NCBI GenBank assembly: GCA_021292165.1
Contig: CM037877.1
Coordinates: 107,383,858 to 107,447,857 of the forward strand
Source: Shinisaurus crocodilurus
Taxonomy: Eukaryota > Chordata > Lepidosauria > Squamata > Shinisauridae
Length of the DNA stretch: 64,000 nt
Direction of reading: 5' to 3'
Under the pieces are notes generated by a model. It saw only the letters and a list, made by a program, of their open reading frames with translations, ran no database searches and was not told the origin of the DNA. The position numbers and the translations under genes were made by a program. Below are positions 43,481 to 53,765 of the stretch, piece after piece; the first letter of the stretch is position 1, and the number at the start of each line of letters is the position of its first letter.

Positions 43481-43910
43481 GCCCAGAAGGTTCTGTCCTG
43501 TCCCCTATGTTATTTAGCATCGACATGAAACTGCTAGGAGAGGTCATCTGGAGGTTTGGAGTGAGATGCCATCACTGTTCTGATGACGCTCAACTCTATT
43601 GCTCTTTGTCACCTGACTCCAAGTAAGCAGTCGACACCCTTGAATGATGCCGAAGTTCAATAATGGGCTGGATGAAGGTGAACAAGCTGAGATTAGATCC
43701 AGAAAAGACAGAGGTGCTGTTGGTTCATAGAAAATGTGACTCAGGGAGTGGGATTCAACCTGTTCTGGAAGGGATCGCACTCCCCCTGACGGATCAGGTA
43801 CATAGCTTGGGAGTGCTCCTGGATCCTACACTGCCCTTGGATTTTCAGGAGGTAGCGGCGGGGCAGAGTACATTTGCGCAACTATGTCTGTGTGACAGCT
43901 GCAACTATAA
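43481..43910 (+). mobile_element. L2-type LINE fragment including right duplicated arm
   Basis: Translates with one stop as EGSVLSPMLFSIDMKLLGEV, FGVRCHHCSDDAQLYCSLSP, then MGWMKVNKLRLDPEKTEVLL and VHSLGVLLDPTLPLDFQEVA. SDD replaces ADD in the catalytic block and a TAA follows SPDSK, so it is inactive. The 223 bp at 43604-43826 are duplicated in inverted form at 42615. Confidence 0.9.
43604..43826 (+). repeat. Right arm of the inverted duplication
   Basis: Donor-like arm: L2 sequence continues uninterrupted on both sides. Its outer end is the palindrome GGATCC. The spacer between the arms is 766 bp. Confidence 0.97.
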
Positions 43911-44718
43911 ACCTTAGTGTGCTATCAATTTTGTTGGATAAAAGTTTCTGGGGAACACTAGACATGGTGTGCGCTTGGCTCATAACTGGCTGAAAACTCT
44001 CCAAGGCTCTTCACAGAAATCATTTCTGTAGCAAAACAACTGCAGTCGCTCCTCCCTTGCAGTGTTATTATAGAACTGGATGGAGTGCATGTTTTGTGTT
44101 TCAGTTCTCCTAGTTCCATTGGCCCATCAATCTGTTCTCAATCTAGTGCCAAGCTGCAGTGCAGCAGAACAATGCCCCTTGTCATCTCTACAGCCTTTGA
44201 CAGAAAGTCTTTCCTAATTACAAATAAATGTGAGAAAAGTATCTTTCATAAAGTGCCGCCTATTACAGGCATACAAGCAAAGCACATGTTCCGAGTTGCT
44301 GTTCATATAAAATCCCATATCGTGCATGTCTTCCATTTGAAAGTAGGCTTGGATCCTAAGATGGGTTAGAGTGCAGCCCTATGGGCCAGGCACCCAAATG
44401 ACAGAGGCTTCTTATGTTGGTGCCCTCCGTCTATCCTAAGTCCTGCTGGGCTCTTGCCAGCAGGCTGGGAAGAGTGACAGAGGCTACTTCACTCTCTCTT
44501 CTTTCCTCTCCCCTACTTTGCTCTCCTCCAGTAATGCCATTTACATTAGATGGGCCTCTGAGCCCATCTCACTTGCTCTCTCTGTTGGAGATGGTGGCTG
44601 GGAGGCCATTGGCTCCAGCAGATCCATGGTCTCTCCCCTCCCTGCCCACTGGTCCACTCCCAACACACCCTTCTCCCTTCCCAAGGTCGGAGTCCCATCA
44701 GAAGAGGGAGCCCTTGCA
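43911..44718. other. Anonymous sequence
   Basis: No gene or repeat recognised. A 102-codon frame (44414-44722) in a CT-rich patch is regarded as spurious. Confidence 0.4.
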
Positions 44719-45218
44719 GTGAGGATGTCGGAGAAATCCGCAACGGATTCAAGTGAGTTTGGATTTCTATGAATCCGACTCATGTTTTCCACAGTGGACC
44801 AGCTTTTTCCAACAAGTCACGCAGACTTGCGTGTCATTTTTTTTTTTTTTAAACTTTCCGGGAATTGTATGCAAATTTAGTTGTACAAAAACGCGAAGAA
44901 AAAATAAAACCCCAAACCAAAAATGTGCATTTCCCACATAGGCTAAAGCATGAAAATGTGGATTTGGGGGGAGATTTGTGCATTTTTCTTTTTTTCACAT
45001 TTGGGGAGATCTGCACAGATTTGCACTGACTAAGTGCTGATCTGCTTTAGTTAATGCAGATTATCGCTAATGCACAATGGTGCACATGCGAATTAAAACA
45101 AGTAGAGCTAAATTCTCCTTTAAAAAATCTGATTCCATCAGTGACCAGATGACAGAAGGAAAGACACCTGACAATCCATGAAACATAGAACAGATTTAAC
45201 AAAATCCATGCATCCCTA
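44719..45218. mobile_element. hAT-like non-autonomous element, uninterrupted copy
   Basis: Matches the two halves at 17108-17393 and 18375-18504. GAGGATGTCGGAGAAATCC at the left, AAAATCCATGCATCCCTA at the right. Contains a T run and a GGGGGGAGATTTGTG patch. Confidence 0.75.
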
Positions 45219-45616
45219 CTGAGTGACTGTACAGTTTCCCGTGTCAGCTGGGAAGACCTTAGGGTGGATCCGCAGTCAGGCCTCTCCCTCCAAGGTCAGA
45301 GCTCTATCTCCAGCCTCAGAGCTGCATCCCATGGCCTATAGGCCGTAGGATTGTCAACGGACCATAGGATTGCCGTTTACAGGCCATTGGATTGCTCTCT
45401 TAAAGAAGTTCATAGGAGGAAAGTTTCCCATCCCCTCATCCCCCTGCAGACACCTGCAGCCCCCCCGAAAGCATCTCTAGAGAGTCAGGGGGTTGTCCTG
45501 AACAAAGTGGTATGGAGGGTTGCTGGGGGAGGGGAAAATCACCCCAAATGGTCTCCTGGTACCTTAAAGGCTAGCACATTCATTTATTTATTTGTAGATG
45601 TTAGTAGCTATTAAAT
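45219..45616. other. Anonymous sequence
   Basis: A local near-duplication of CATAGGATTG and CATTGGATTGC lies at 45345-45395. Otherwise nothing recognised. Confidence 0.4.
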
Positions 45617-45705
45617 CAGTGTTCTCCAACCTTGGGTCCCCAGATGTTTGCATGCTGGGAGTTGTAGGCCAAAAACATCTGGGGACCCAAGGTTGGAGAA
45701 CACTG
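45617..45705. mobile_element. Palindromic hAT element, family A, deletion copy (89 bp)
   Basis: Perfect duplication TATTAAAT. Outer arms intact (CAGTGTTCTCCAACCTTGGG), left inner arm deleted, so GATGTTTGCATGCTGGGAG joins directly. Confidence 0.95.
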
Positions 45706-45815
45706 TATTAAATGATGTGAATCAACGATTCCTATCTTAAGAGCCTGACTAATGAAGTTTTGAAGCTGGCAGAAATGTCAAAATCAGGCAAGTGTATACT
45801 ATTGAGAGAGAGCTG

Positions 45816-45976
45816 ATAGGAACATAGGATGGCAAGTCTACACTGACAGTTCTCAAGAGCAGTTCTCAAGAGATTCAGACAGGGGACTTTCCTGGCCCTC
45901 TCTGGAGATACTGGGGACTTAACCGATACTTTCTGCATGCAAGGTGTGTGCTCTGCCACTCAGCTACAGCCCTTCC
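45816..45976 (-). mobile_element. tRNA-Ala-derived SINE
   Basis: Complement of the copy at 54058: ATAGGAACATAGGATGGC start, GGCCCTCTCTGGAGATACTG, then GCATGCAAGGTGTGTGCTCT and GCCACTCAGCTACAGCCC, the complement of box A. Central part shortened. Confidence 0.85.
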
Positions 45977-46553
45977 CCAAAACTAAACAATTTGTGCAAA
46001 CTAGTCCCTTGTGAGCTTTCTAAAGAGAAGATCTGCATAATTTAGAGATTAAGACTCATCAGAACTGTTCAGTGTTAAAAGGATGGGTGAATTATATTTA
46101 TTGTTGATATTATAATGCTCAGAATAGATTGTATAAAGTGACTGAAGAGACACAAGAACATGTGTAAGATTCCTCTGCCTTAGAAGTATGATGATGATTA
46201 GTCTAAAATTATTTATATGTTTATAAATTAAAGGATAGTTTATTTTTTAAAAAACAACAACCCTTGAACACATTTATTTTGGCATAAGATTTTGTGATTT
46301 TGTCGGATGCATGAAGTGTTATCCTCAGTTGGCAAAGTGTGTGTGTGTGTGTTCTTTCTGTCTATACACAGGTATAGACAAAAAGGGGATAGAAGGAATG
46401 TTATCTTAAAGTGAGATCCAAAGGCCAAGCAACTGAGGATAACACTTAATGCAGGTGATAAAGTGGATCTTGCTTGATGAAAACCTACGCCACTAAAATA
46501 GTCCAATCCTATGCATGACCACCCCTGGGAGAGTGGATACAGGACTGTAGCCT
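45977..46553. other. Anonymous sequence
   Basis: A (TG)n run is at 46338-46352. No gene recognised. Confidence 0.4.
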
Positions 46554-46554
46554 T

Positions 46555-46622
46555 AAGGCACAATTCTATGCATGTTTAGACAGAAAAAAGTCCTACAACT
46601 ACCAGCATTCCCCAGCCAGCCA
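46555..46622. mobile_element. Family B half element
   Basis: TTA followed by AGGCACAATTCTATGCATG, TTTAGACAGAAAAAAGTCC, CTACAACTACCAGCATTCC and CCAGCCAGCC. It stops at the centre of the palindrome; the second arm is absent. Confidence 0.75.
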
Positions 46623-47411
46623 GTCATTTATTTCTTAGTACAGAATTTGGATCACCTCAGCACCAAATCTTGATATGTCCGTAGTGGTTTCCCCTAATTT
46701 CCACAGTCAATCATAGAGTATGTGACATTTGTTTTGCAAATTTTTTTTTTTAAATGTTCTAAATAGCCAATGCAATTTAGTTTTATCCAAATTCAAACCA
46801 TTCCATGCCTGCACAAGTTAATTTTTACCCACTGAAGCCAGCAAATTACAATAATAAAGCTATGCCAGTGTTGTGCCTTTTGCAGACACGAGCCTTAAAA
46901 AAATCAACTTCTTAATTTAAAGACACACACACAAAAAATAAGTCTCTGTGTACTGGTCCACAAAAGCTCCTTGAGACATTGACAGAAATTAACCATCTAT
47001 AAGCAGAACCATGTGGAAGAGGCTGATGAGAATGATGTCAGCGCTGGCAGTTTTTTCAGAACTACAAAGACCTTCTGGGTGATGGACTTAGTAGCAATTA
47101 TTCAGGCACAATTGTCATTGAAGGCAATGGGAAGGACTTGGTTTCCTTGGGCTTCAATAGAACTTGTGGATGCTTGGGATCAAATTCTGGCAACAGGCAT
47201 ACGCCAGCCATAGGCCACACACAAGCTTCTTCTTCTTTTCTTGTTCTGCGCTCATTAGGGCATCTCTGCACAGCCAGTTTTCACACAGTAACTAACAAGG
47301 CTTTTATTTTATTCTCTATTTTGTTTGTTCATTATTTCCCAGAGCTAATCCACACCTAAGACTGAGATTGCCTTATGTCCTGCCACAATGTGTGCTGAAC
47401 TTCTTTTTAAG
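46623..47411. other. Anonymous sequence
   Basis: No gene or repeat recognised. Confidence 0.4.
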
Positions 47412-47514
47412 GGTGCATGCTGTCTGGGGGATGCTGGAAGTTGTAGGAGGGTTCTCCCCCCCCCCACTCCAGCCTAAGCATGCATAGGGTTGCACTCTTA
47501 AGAGTGCAATCCTA
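47412..47514. mobile_element. Family B remnant
   Basis: GGGGGATGCTGGAAGTTGTA, a C run, then CCTAAGCATGCATAGGGTTG followed by CACTCTTAAGAGTGCAATCC. The last part may be the start of another copy. Confidence 0.6.
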
Positions 47515-47880
47515 TGGCTGCTAGACAGAGTCTAGATGGCCATAGGAGAATTCGGAGTCCCAGCTCTGACCTCGGAAACGTGCTCCAAGGTTGGAGCTGG
47601 GATTCTTAATTCAAAGCGCCCTTCCCCCTGCCCTCGCAGCCGGTGCAGAAAGAACCGCATCGGCTGTGGCTCTGAGGTCAGAAGAGCCACCATGGAAACA
47701 GAGTTTTGTGGGTGGGGAGGGGGGGGAGGAGGGGAGGAATCAGGCTCCGCCAGCATATGTAGTATCCTGGCAGCGCCTCAGCCTCCCCTCCTCATGTTCC
47801 AGGGTAAAACACGTAGACACCCAAAATCAGCTCAGAGAGACTCCTTCCACCCTCCATCCTCCGACTTTGCAGGGTTAGGG
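47515..47880 (+). repeat. Unclassified repeat J, second copy
   Basis: AATTCGGAGTCCCAGCTCTG hairpin, CGCAGCCGGTGCAGAAAGAA, GGCTCCGCCAGCATATGTAG and CAGCCTCCCCTCCTCATG correspond in reverse to 42868-43275. Confidence 0.65.
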
Positions 47881-48039
47881 GCAGCCCCATTAGATTGCGC
47901 TGTTAGTCTCTTTTCCATAATCTGAGAAAAGGCTTTGATAGATATTGCTGCAGCCATTTACCTGAGAAATTTTACAGGTTTCAGCAGGTTGCTCCAGACA
48001 CACTGCTAGCAGGAAAGCTCTTCAGTCTATTCATATATA

Positions 48040-48315
48040 CAGCAATACCTTGGATTGCAAGCATAATTCGTTCCGGAAACGTCCAAAGCACTTGTATATC
48101 AAAGTGACATTCCCCATAAGAAATTTGTACACATATTTTTAATTTAAGCTGCAATAAAGAATGATAGTAGTGCAAAGTCTTCATTTTTCTTGACCGTACT
48201 ACAGTACTTGTATTGCAAGACGCCGCTTGTTTATCAAGTTAAAATTTATTTTAAAAATGTGCTTGTCTTGCAAAACACTCGCAGACCAAGTGACTTGCAA
48301 TCCAAGGTTTTACTG
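48040..48315. mobile_element. Miniature mariner/pogo-like element, copy 1
   Basis: TIRs CAGCAATACCTTGGATTGCA and, inverted, TGCAATCCAAGGTTTTACTG. TA on both sides. Subterminal AATTCGTTCCGGAAACG and TTGTATATCAAAG. No transposase. Confidence 0.85.
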
Positions 48316-48324
48316 TATACAGTA

Positions 48325-48574
48325 CAGTCATGCCTTGGATTGGGAGCATAATTCGTTCCGGAAACATGCTTGTAATCCAAAACACTCTTATAACAAAACG
48401 AAATTCCCCCAAAAAAATTTGTACAGAGATTTTTAATTTAAGCCGTACTACAGTACTTGTATTGCAAGACGTCGCTTGTATATCAAGTCAATTTTAAAAA
48501 AATAAATATTTAAAATTTTGCTTGTCTTGCAAAACGCTCTCAAACCAAGTTACTTGCAATCCAAGGTATTACTG
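48325..48574. mobile_element. Miniature mariner/pogo-like element, copy 2
   Basis: Starts 9 bp after copy 1, same orientation. CAGTCATGCCTTGGATTGGG left, TGCAATCCAAGGTATTACTG right, TA flanks. Lacks about 25 bp in the middle compared with copy 1. Confidence 0.85.
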
Positions 48575-49324
48575 TATATAAAAAATGGTGTCCTCCAAAG
48601 GTGATGAACACACATGGTGAAATTGACGAGGCTGCCTGTCCACCTCTGCAGCAAGTCCAGAGCAACACAGTAAAACTGTCAAAGTTTGCCAATGCATAGG
48701 ATGCATCTGCTTTATAGTGGCTTTGGAAGAGGAAGAAAAAAGATAAGCCATGAGTTTCTATGTGAATAAATCTATATGTAGAAGAGGTCTCCTTGAAACC
48801 AGTGAGGCCAGAATGTCATGCATTTGGATTTTTTCCATGCACAAGATTACTCATGTGCATAATTGCTTGCAGGAATCGGTTTTCTGGAAGGACTTTAAAA
48901 ATACACTTGGTGAATTAAAAGCACAGCTCTAATTGGATGTCAGTACGTAGTTCCTCCCAATATGACATTCTTCTAAACTTTTGAAAATCCGTATTTATAT
49001 TAAGATGGACACTGGATAAAAAGGCTGCCAGATGATAAATGCAAACCATCAGATGAGTTACTTTGTGCATCTCCCCCTAACTCAAGGTTCAATAAATATC
49101 ATCACACCACATTAATAATCTGAAGTTCTAAAAACTACAGAGAAGCTTCTCTGGAGCAGCTTTTCTCTCTGGTTTGTGGAAATAGGCAAGCTCGTGTTCT
49201 CTGGCATGTCTTTCTCAATTATTTTTTAAGGCTATCTACCCTAATCCTTTCCACTGCATAGCAATGTAAACGTAGTACTACAGGTGCTGGATCAGGGTTG
49301 GCAATGCCTAAATTAAATAAAGAA
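48575..49324. other. Anonymous sequence
   Basis: No gene or repeat recognised. Confidence 0.4.
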
Positions 49325-49436
49325 GGGTGCAATCCTAGGCATGTTTAGACAGAAAAAAAGGCCTACACCTCCCAGCATGCCCCAACCAGCCATGTTGTTG
49401 GATATTTTCTGTCTAAACATGCCTAGGATTGCTCCC
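49325..49436. mobile_element. Palindromic element, family B
   Basis: GGGTGCAATCCTAGGCATG left, CATGCCTAGGATTGCTCCC right with a matched change (CCTAGG in place of CCTATG) in both ends. Flanks GAA and TAA. Confidence 0.8.
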
Positions 49437-50530
49437 TAAATTACTACTGTATTTCGCTTGTCACTTTTAATGGGGAAAATAAAATTTACTTTAGGAAAGG
49501 CAGGTCTGCTGCATGGCCTGTAGAGTTTTGGATAAAAATGTCAAAGCAATTACCAAGTATGTTCTTTCACATTTTAAATTCATGCGCTTGCCACTGTACT
49601 TTCAACAGCCTATTCAATGGTTGGGGAAACACCCTTTCAGATAAGTAAGCAATGACAGACCACTTCTGTAGGAAAAGGCTTTATGGCGGACGCTTCAGAT
49701 CATTGACACCATACTAAACAGCTGCAGACAACCTGTTCATTGTGTGTAACATATTTATTGTTGTTGCCTTCCCATAGCAATGCCTTGTGATTCAGTCTTT
49801 TCTGTCTTACCCGTGGAACACCCAGGTAGTCACTACTGATTGGAAGACTTCGCTTCAGTGCCTTTTTGGTCATCATCCCCGGGACAAAAAAAAGCCTGAA
49901 GATAAAGTTCCATGTATTTGATACAATGGGCACAATTCAGTCCTTTGCATGTGGGGGACATATATCACTATTTCCTCACACATGGATGTGTTATATTGTA
50001 CAGTTTTTGAATTTATCTTTTTTTTTTTTTTTTAAGGTTAATGTCAGTACCAAACATGAGCTCTCATCATCATCAGTAAGACCTAACAGACCAGCTGTTG
50101 TTTTCTGGACCCAAGCATTGTTGTTGTTTTTTTAATCTCTCCAGTTGATCAGCCTCAGATCCTTTGGAAATATAGAAACATGTTGCCTTTTGTAAAACAA
50201 CCAATGAAGAAGAATGTGTTGCACGTAGCTTGCTCATGTTAGAAAGATACCTACATTTACGAGATGATTTCTTTTCTTTACAGAGTAAGACCAGAGCCTC
50301 ATCTTTCAGCCTGCTTGCAGAAGTTAGGGAACTGAGCATTAGTAGCTGAAGGTTCATCCCATAGCAATGAGAACAGGGACAGACACCAGTGCCATTGATA
50401 CTATGGCACTGGCAAGTGACTCTTGTTAAAATCATGACTACAATCAATGCTGCAAATCTTATAGTTTGAACTTCCCCATCCCATCACAGAACACCTATAT
50501 GGAGCCACTTTAGAGTGAAAGCTCCTTATA
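49437..50530. other. Anonymous sequence
   Basis: A T run is at 50020-50033. No gene recognised. Confidence 0.4.
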
Positions 50531-50538
50531 GCTTATAG

Positions 50539-50674
50539 CAGGGCTCTCCAGGCTTTGGTCCCCAGATGTTGCTGGACTAAAGCTCCCAGAATCTCTTGTC
50601 ATTAGCCATGCTGGCTGGGTATGCTGGGAACTGTAGGCCAACAACATCTGGGGACCCAAGGTTGGAGCGCCCTG
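50539..50674. mobile_element. Palindromic hAT element, family A
   Basis: Perfect duplication GCTTATAG. Ends CAGGGCTCTCCAGGCTTTGG and CCAAGGTTGGAGCGCCCTG. More diverged than the other four copies. Confidence 0.92.
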
Positions 50675-50689
50675 GCTTATAGCCTGATG

Positions 50690-50896
50690 CAGGGGAGGCT
50701 GGTGACTCCTGTGTCAATGGGGTTCCTTTATCCATTGCATCTTTTTGTTTGAGCTTTATCAGAGCTATCCATAGTGCTCCACCCCCAAAATAGGTTCGCC
50801 AACACGGAGCACCATGGATAGCTTCCATAAAGCTCAAACAAAAAGCTGCAGTGGATAAAGGAGCCCCACTGCCACAGGAGTCACCAGCCTCCACTG
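50690..50896. mobile_element. 207-bp palindromic hAT element
   Basis: CAGGGGAGGCTGGTGACTCC left, GGAGTCACCAGCCTCCACTG right, flanks GCCTGATG and GCCTTATG (7 of 8). Arms of about 65 bp each. A half copy is at 53917-54050. Confidence 0.9.
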
Positions 50897-51066
50897 GCCT
50901 TATGCTATAAAGTGATATATACATTGCTAGCATTGTAATCATACAGACTTGCAGTGTGCTAACTCCTGAACATGAATAAGGTTTGTATTAGTTACCATAG
51001 ATTGCTCCAATGAGGGAAGACCCTGCAAGAGGCAAGAGCCACCCCTCCCCAGAACATGGGGAGACA
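50897..51066. other. Anonymous sequence
   Basis: Nothing recognised. Confidence 0.4.
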
Positions 51067-51074
51067 CACTTGTG

Positions 51075-51542
51075 CAATGATGCTGAACCTCTTTGAGCCC
51101 AAGAGCTGAATTCCAATTCAGAGAAACTCTTGTGGGCCACATTCCATTGGTGAGTGGGGTGGAAGGCAAAAGGGGGCAGGGCTAAAAATATTGTAGAGCA
51201 GTGTTCTCCAACCTTGGGTCCCCAGATGTTTTTGGCCTACAACTCCCAGTATGCCCCAGCCAGCATAGCTGGCTGGGGCATGCTGGGAGTTGTAGGTCAA
51301 AAACATCTGGGGACCCAAGGTTGGAGAACACTGTTGTAGCATAAAGCTGTTACTGCCAGTCGCTAAGCCTTAGGGGAGGTGTTTCAACCTTTCAGTATGA
51401 GAGAAAGACTAAACAAAAGCTGGGGAACCACCGAACAATCAGTGGTCAGAGGAAGGGGTGGAGCCAGGAAAAGGGGACATGGCCAACTGAGCAACCCTGG
51501 AGGGCCACATTGGGATCCCATGCCTGAGGTTCTGCACCCCTG
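51075..51542 (+). mobile_element. Non-autonomous hAT element, family D, carrying a family A insertion
   Basis: Flanks CACTTGTG and CACTAGTG agree at 7 of 8. Decayed left end CAATGATGCTGAACC and intact right end TCTGCACCCCTG. A family A element is inserted at 51199-51333. Confidence 0.88.
51199..51333. mobile_element. Palindromic hAT element, family A, nested
   Basis: Flanks TTGTAGAG and TTGTAGCA. 135 bp with nearly perfect arms centred on GCCAGCATAGCTGGC. Younger than the family D copy that contains it. Confidence 0.95.
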
Positions 51543-52960
51543 CACTAGTGGATAACCTAAGACGCACCAAGTCAAAACCACAAATAACTGCTAAACAGAA
51601 CCTTATCCATAGAGCCAGGTATTGTGGGAGAACACCACACATGGATGCAGGAAAGGTACCTTGCCCTCACCTCAGATGCAGAAAGGAAGACACAGTCCCT
51701 CCTCACCGCATGATCTGTTATCATTACATCTAGCAACAACCAAGTGACGGGAGTCAATGCTGAAGGTGAAAGTCTACAAGATTAGGTATGATATGGCCTC
51801 CTATCATGTACTAGGTACCATTGAAAAGATGAGAAGACATGGATTCAGTGTTGGTCACCCCAACTGGCTGAGGAATCATGTCCACATTTTACTCAGCAGC
51901 CTTGTTTTAACAGATAAATCCCACAGCTGTGTCATGGTTCATCTTGGAATTATGCACTTTATCCTTATGTTGGCCCATGGAATTTAATGGGAGCCAGTGA
52001 GAATCATCCTATACATTGAGCTCATTCTCCAAGTGTGGATCCTCATGTAGCCAAAAGAGCACCATCTAAACACAAGGAAGGTATTGGCTGGCGTAGAGAA
52101 ACCGCAAGGGGTTTGCAGAAGTAGAAACAAGAATTACTGGTGCGGGGGTGGGGGAGAACCCAAAAACTGAATGACTGTTGGCAGGAGGGATGAAAAACCG
52201 CGAGGGGGGGGGAGAAGAATGTAATGAAGTATCCTGAAAGGGGGCATGGCTGGCTGGCATAATGAACAAGAACATTCTATACTGCAACATTTTGTTGCAG
52301 GTTCCATTTGTTCAACCTATTGCTATGTGCCTCCCACTCATCCTAAGCTCCAGCTTTTGGTCAGTGTGATGAACAAAATGGATTTGCATCAATATGTTCT
52401 CTATAACAGAAGGCACAGTGTTTTCACAGTGGCTTTATTTTATTTTTATTTTTAAAATTTAGACTATAAAAGTGTCAGAGACAGTAGAATACCTATAAAT
52501 TTCTCCAAGACTAGTTCTGCAGAATTTCAGTCATCCAGCAGTAACCAATGAGATGACTTACCTAATAATATCATAAGGAGAATTTGCCCAAAATGACTGA
52601 TTGAGTGGCTGCCAAGAGAAGAATTCTTCTAATACCTTGGGACAGTATCTTGTTGCAATTATTGGCAAGTCTCTCCATAACATTCTGGCAAGATTTTTCT
52701 CTATATTGCTGAAGCAAAAGCAAATACTTTTTTTTAATGTAACCCAGTGGAGTTGCCTGTGTCTCTTTCATGGATTTCAAAACTCTTGTTTATTTGCCTT
52801 ATTATTTTCTTGTCTTCCCTTCCCTTCAATTTATACATAATAATATTCACATGAAGACTATCCCTTTTTGAAACTCACAGACTTTCCATTCTGCTAAGTA
52901 TTATAAACATGGGAGGATAAACAGTGAATGCTAAGATGAAATACTGGAGGGAAATGAATG
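51543..52960. other. Anonymous sequence
   Basis: No gene or repeat recognised. A G-rich patch is at 52143-52155 and 52204-52212. Confidence 0.4.
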
Positions 52961-52968
52961 CTAAAGCC

Positions 52969-53103
52969 CAGTGTTCTCCAACCTTGGGTCCCCAGATGTT
53001 TTTGGCCTACAACTCCCAGCATGCCCCAGCCAGCGTAGCTGGCAGGGGCATGCTGGGAGTTGTAGGCCAAAAACATCTGGGGACCCAAGGTTGGAGAACA
53101 CTG
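52969..53103. mobile_element. Palindromic hAT element, family A
   Basis: Flanks CTAAAGCC and CTATAGCC (7 of 8). 135 bp, arms almost perfect, the same length as the nested copy at 51199. Confidence 0.95.
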
Positions 53104-53148
53104 CTATAGCCGTTAAGTATACTGGCTTGAGCCATTTAGGCCACAATG

Positions 53149-53232
53149 GGTGGCATCCAATGTTTGTCTAACTTGAGTCCCATTCATTTCAATGGGTCTA
53201 CTCTAAGTAGGACTAACACTGAAGACAACCCA
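53149..53232. mobile_element. Short palindromic element, family F
   Basis: GGCATCCAATGTTTGTCTAA left, GGACTAACACTGAAGACAAC right, with CCCATTCATTTCAATGGG core. A second copy is at 55234-55320. Confidence 0.65.
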
Positions 53233-53765
53233 AAGCTTCATTCTGGTACAATTTTTGGCTTGCGTTACTTACAGAGTATTTGCTTTTGATGACCAAGCTT
53301 TTCCCTGCTCCCAAATCTTATGTTTCTTTTCCAGGGTGCCCTCATGCATCAGACTATTTACACCAAATTCCAGATGCTTTCAGTACAAACACTGCAAGTC
53401 AGATATATGTTAATGCTGTTTTCTCATAGATTAGAGCTGGTTGGATGATGAGTCCTTACAAAGAATCCACCAAGCACTACCTGTGTGTAAAACTGTGGTG
53501 CTTACACGCAATTCTGACTATATTATTGAGCATTCAACCATGATATCACAGATTGAAGAGCCTCATTTTAGGCAGCAGGTGGTGGTGGCTTGAATGTCCA
53601 GAATCCCATGGAAATTTTATTTTGCACCAACCCAAAGCAATGCAAGTCCTTGCTCCATCAGAATCCTCCGGTTTGTCACACATTAAATATGACTCTGTTA
53701 CCACGGGGTATCTTCGGACTTATGGGAATTTTAAAGGAAGAAGTGACAGGTCTGTGGCTTATGCT
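53233..53765. other. Anonymous sequence
   Basis: Nothing recognised. Confidence 0.4.

Noticed and set aside
44414..44792. Overlapping open frames on both strands
   Set aside because: CT-rich composition without stops; no motif, no codon pattern and partial overlap with a hAT-like end.
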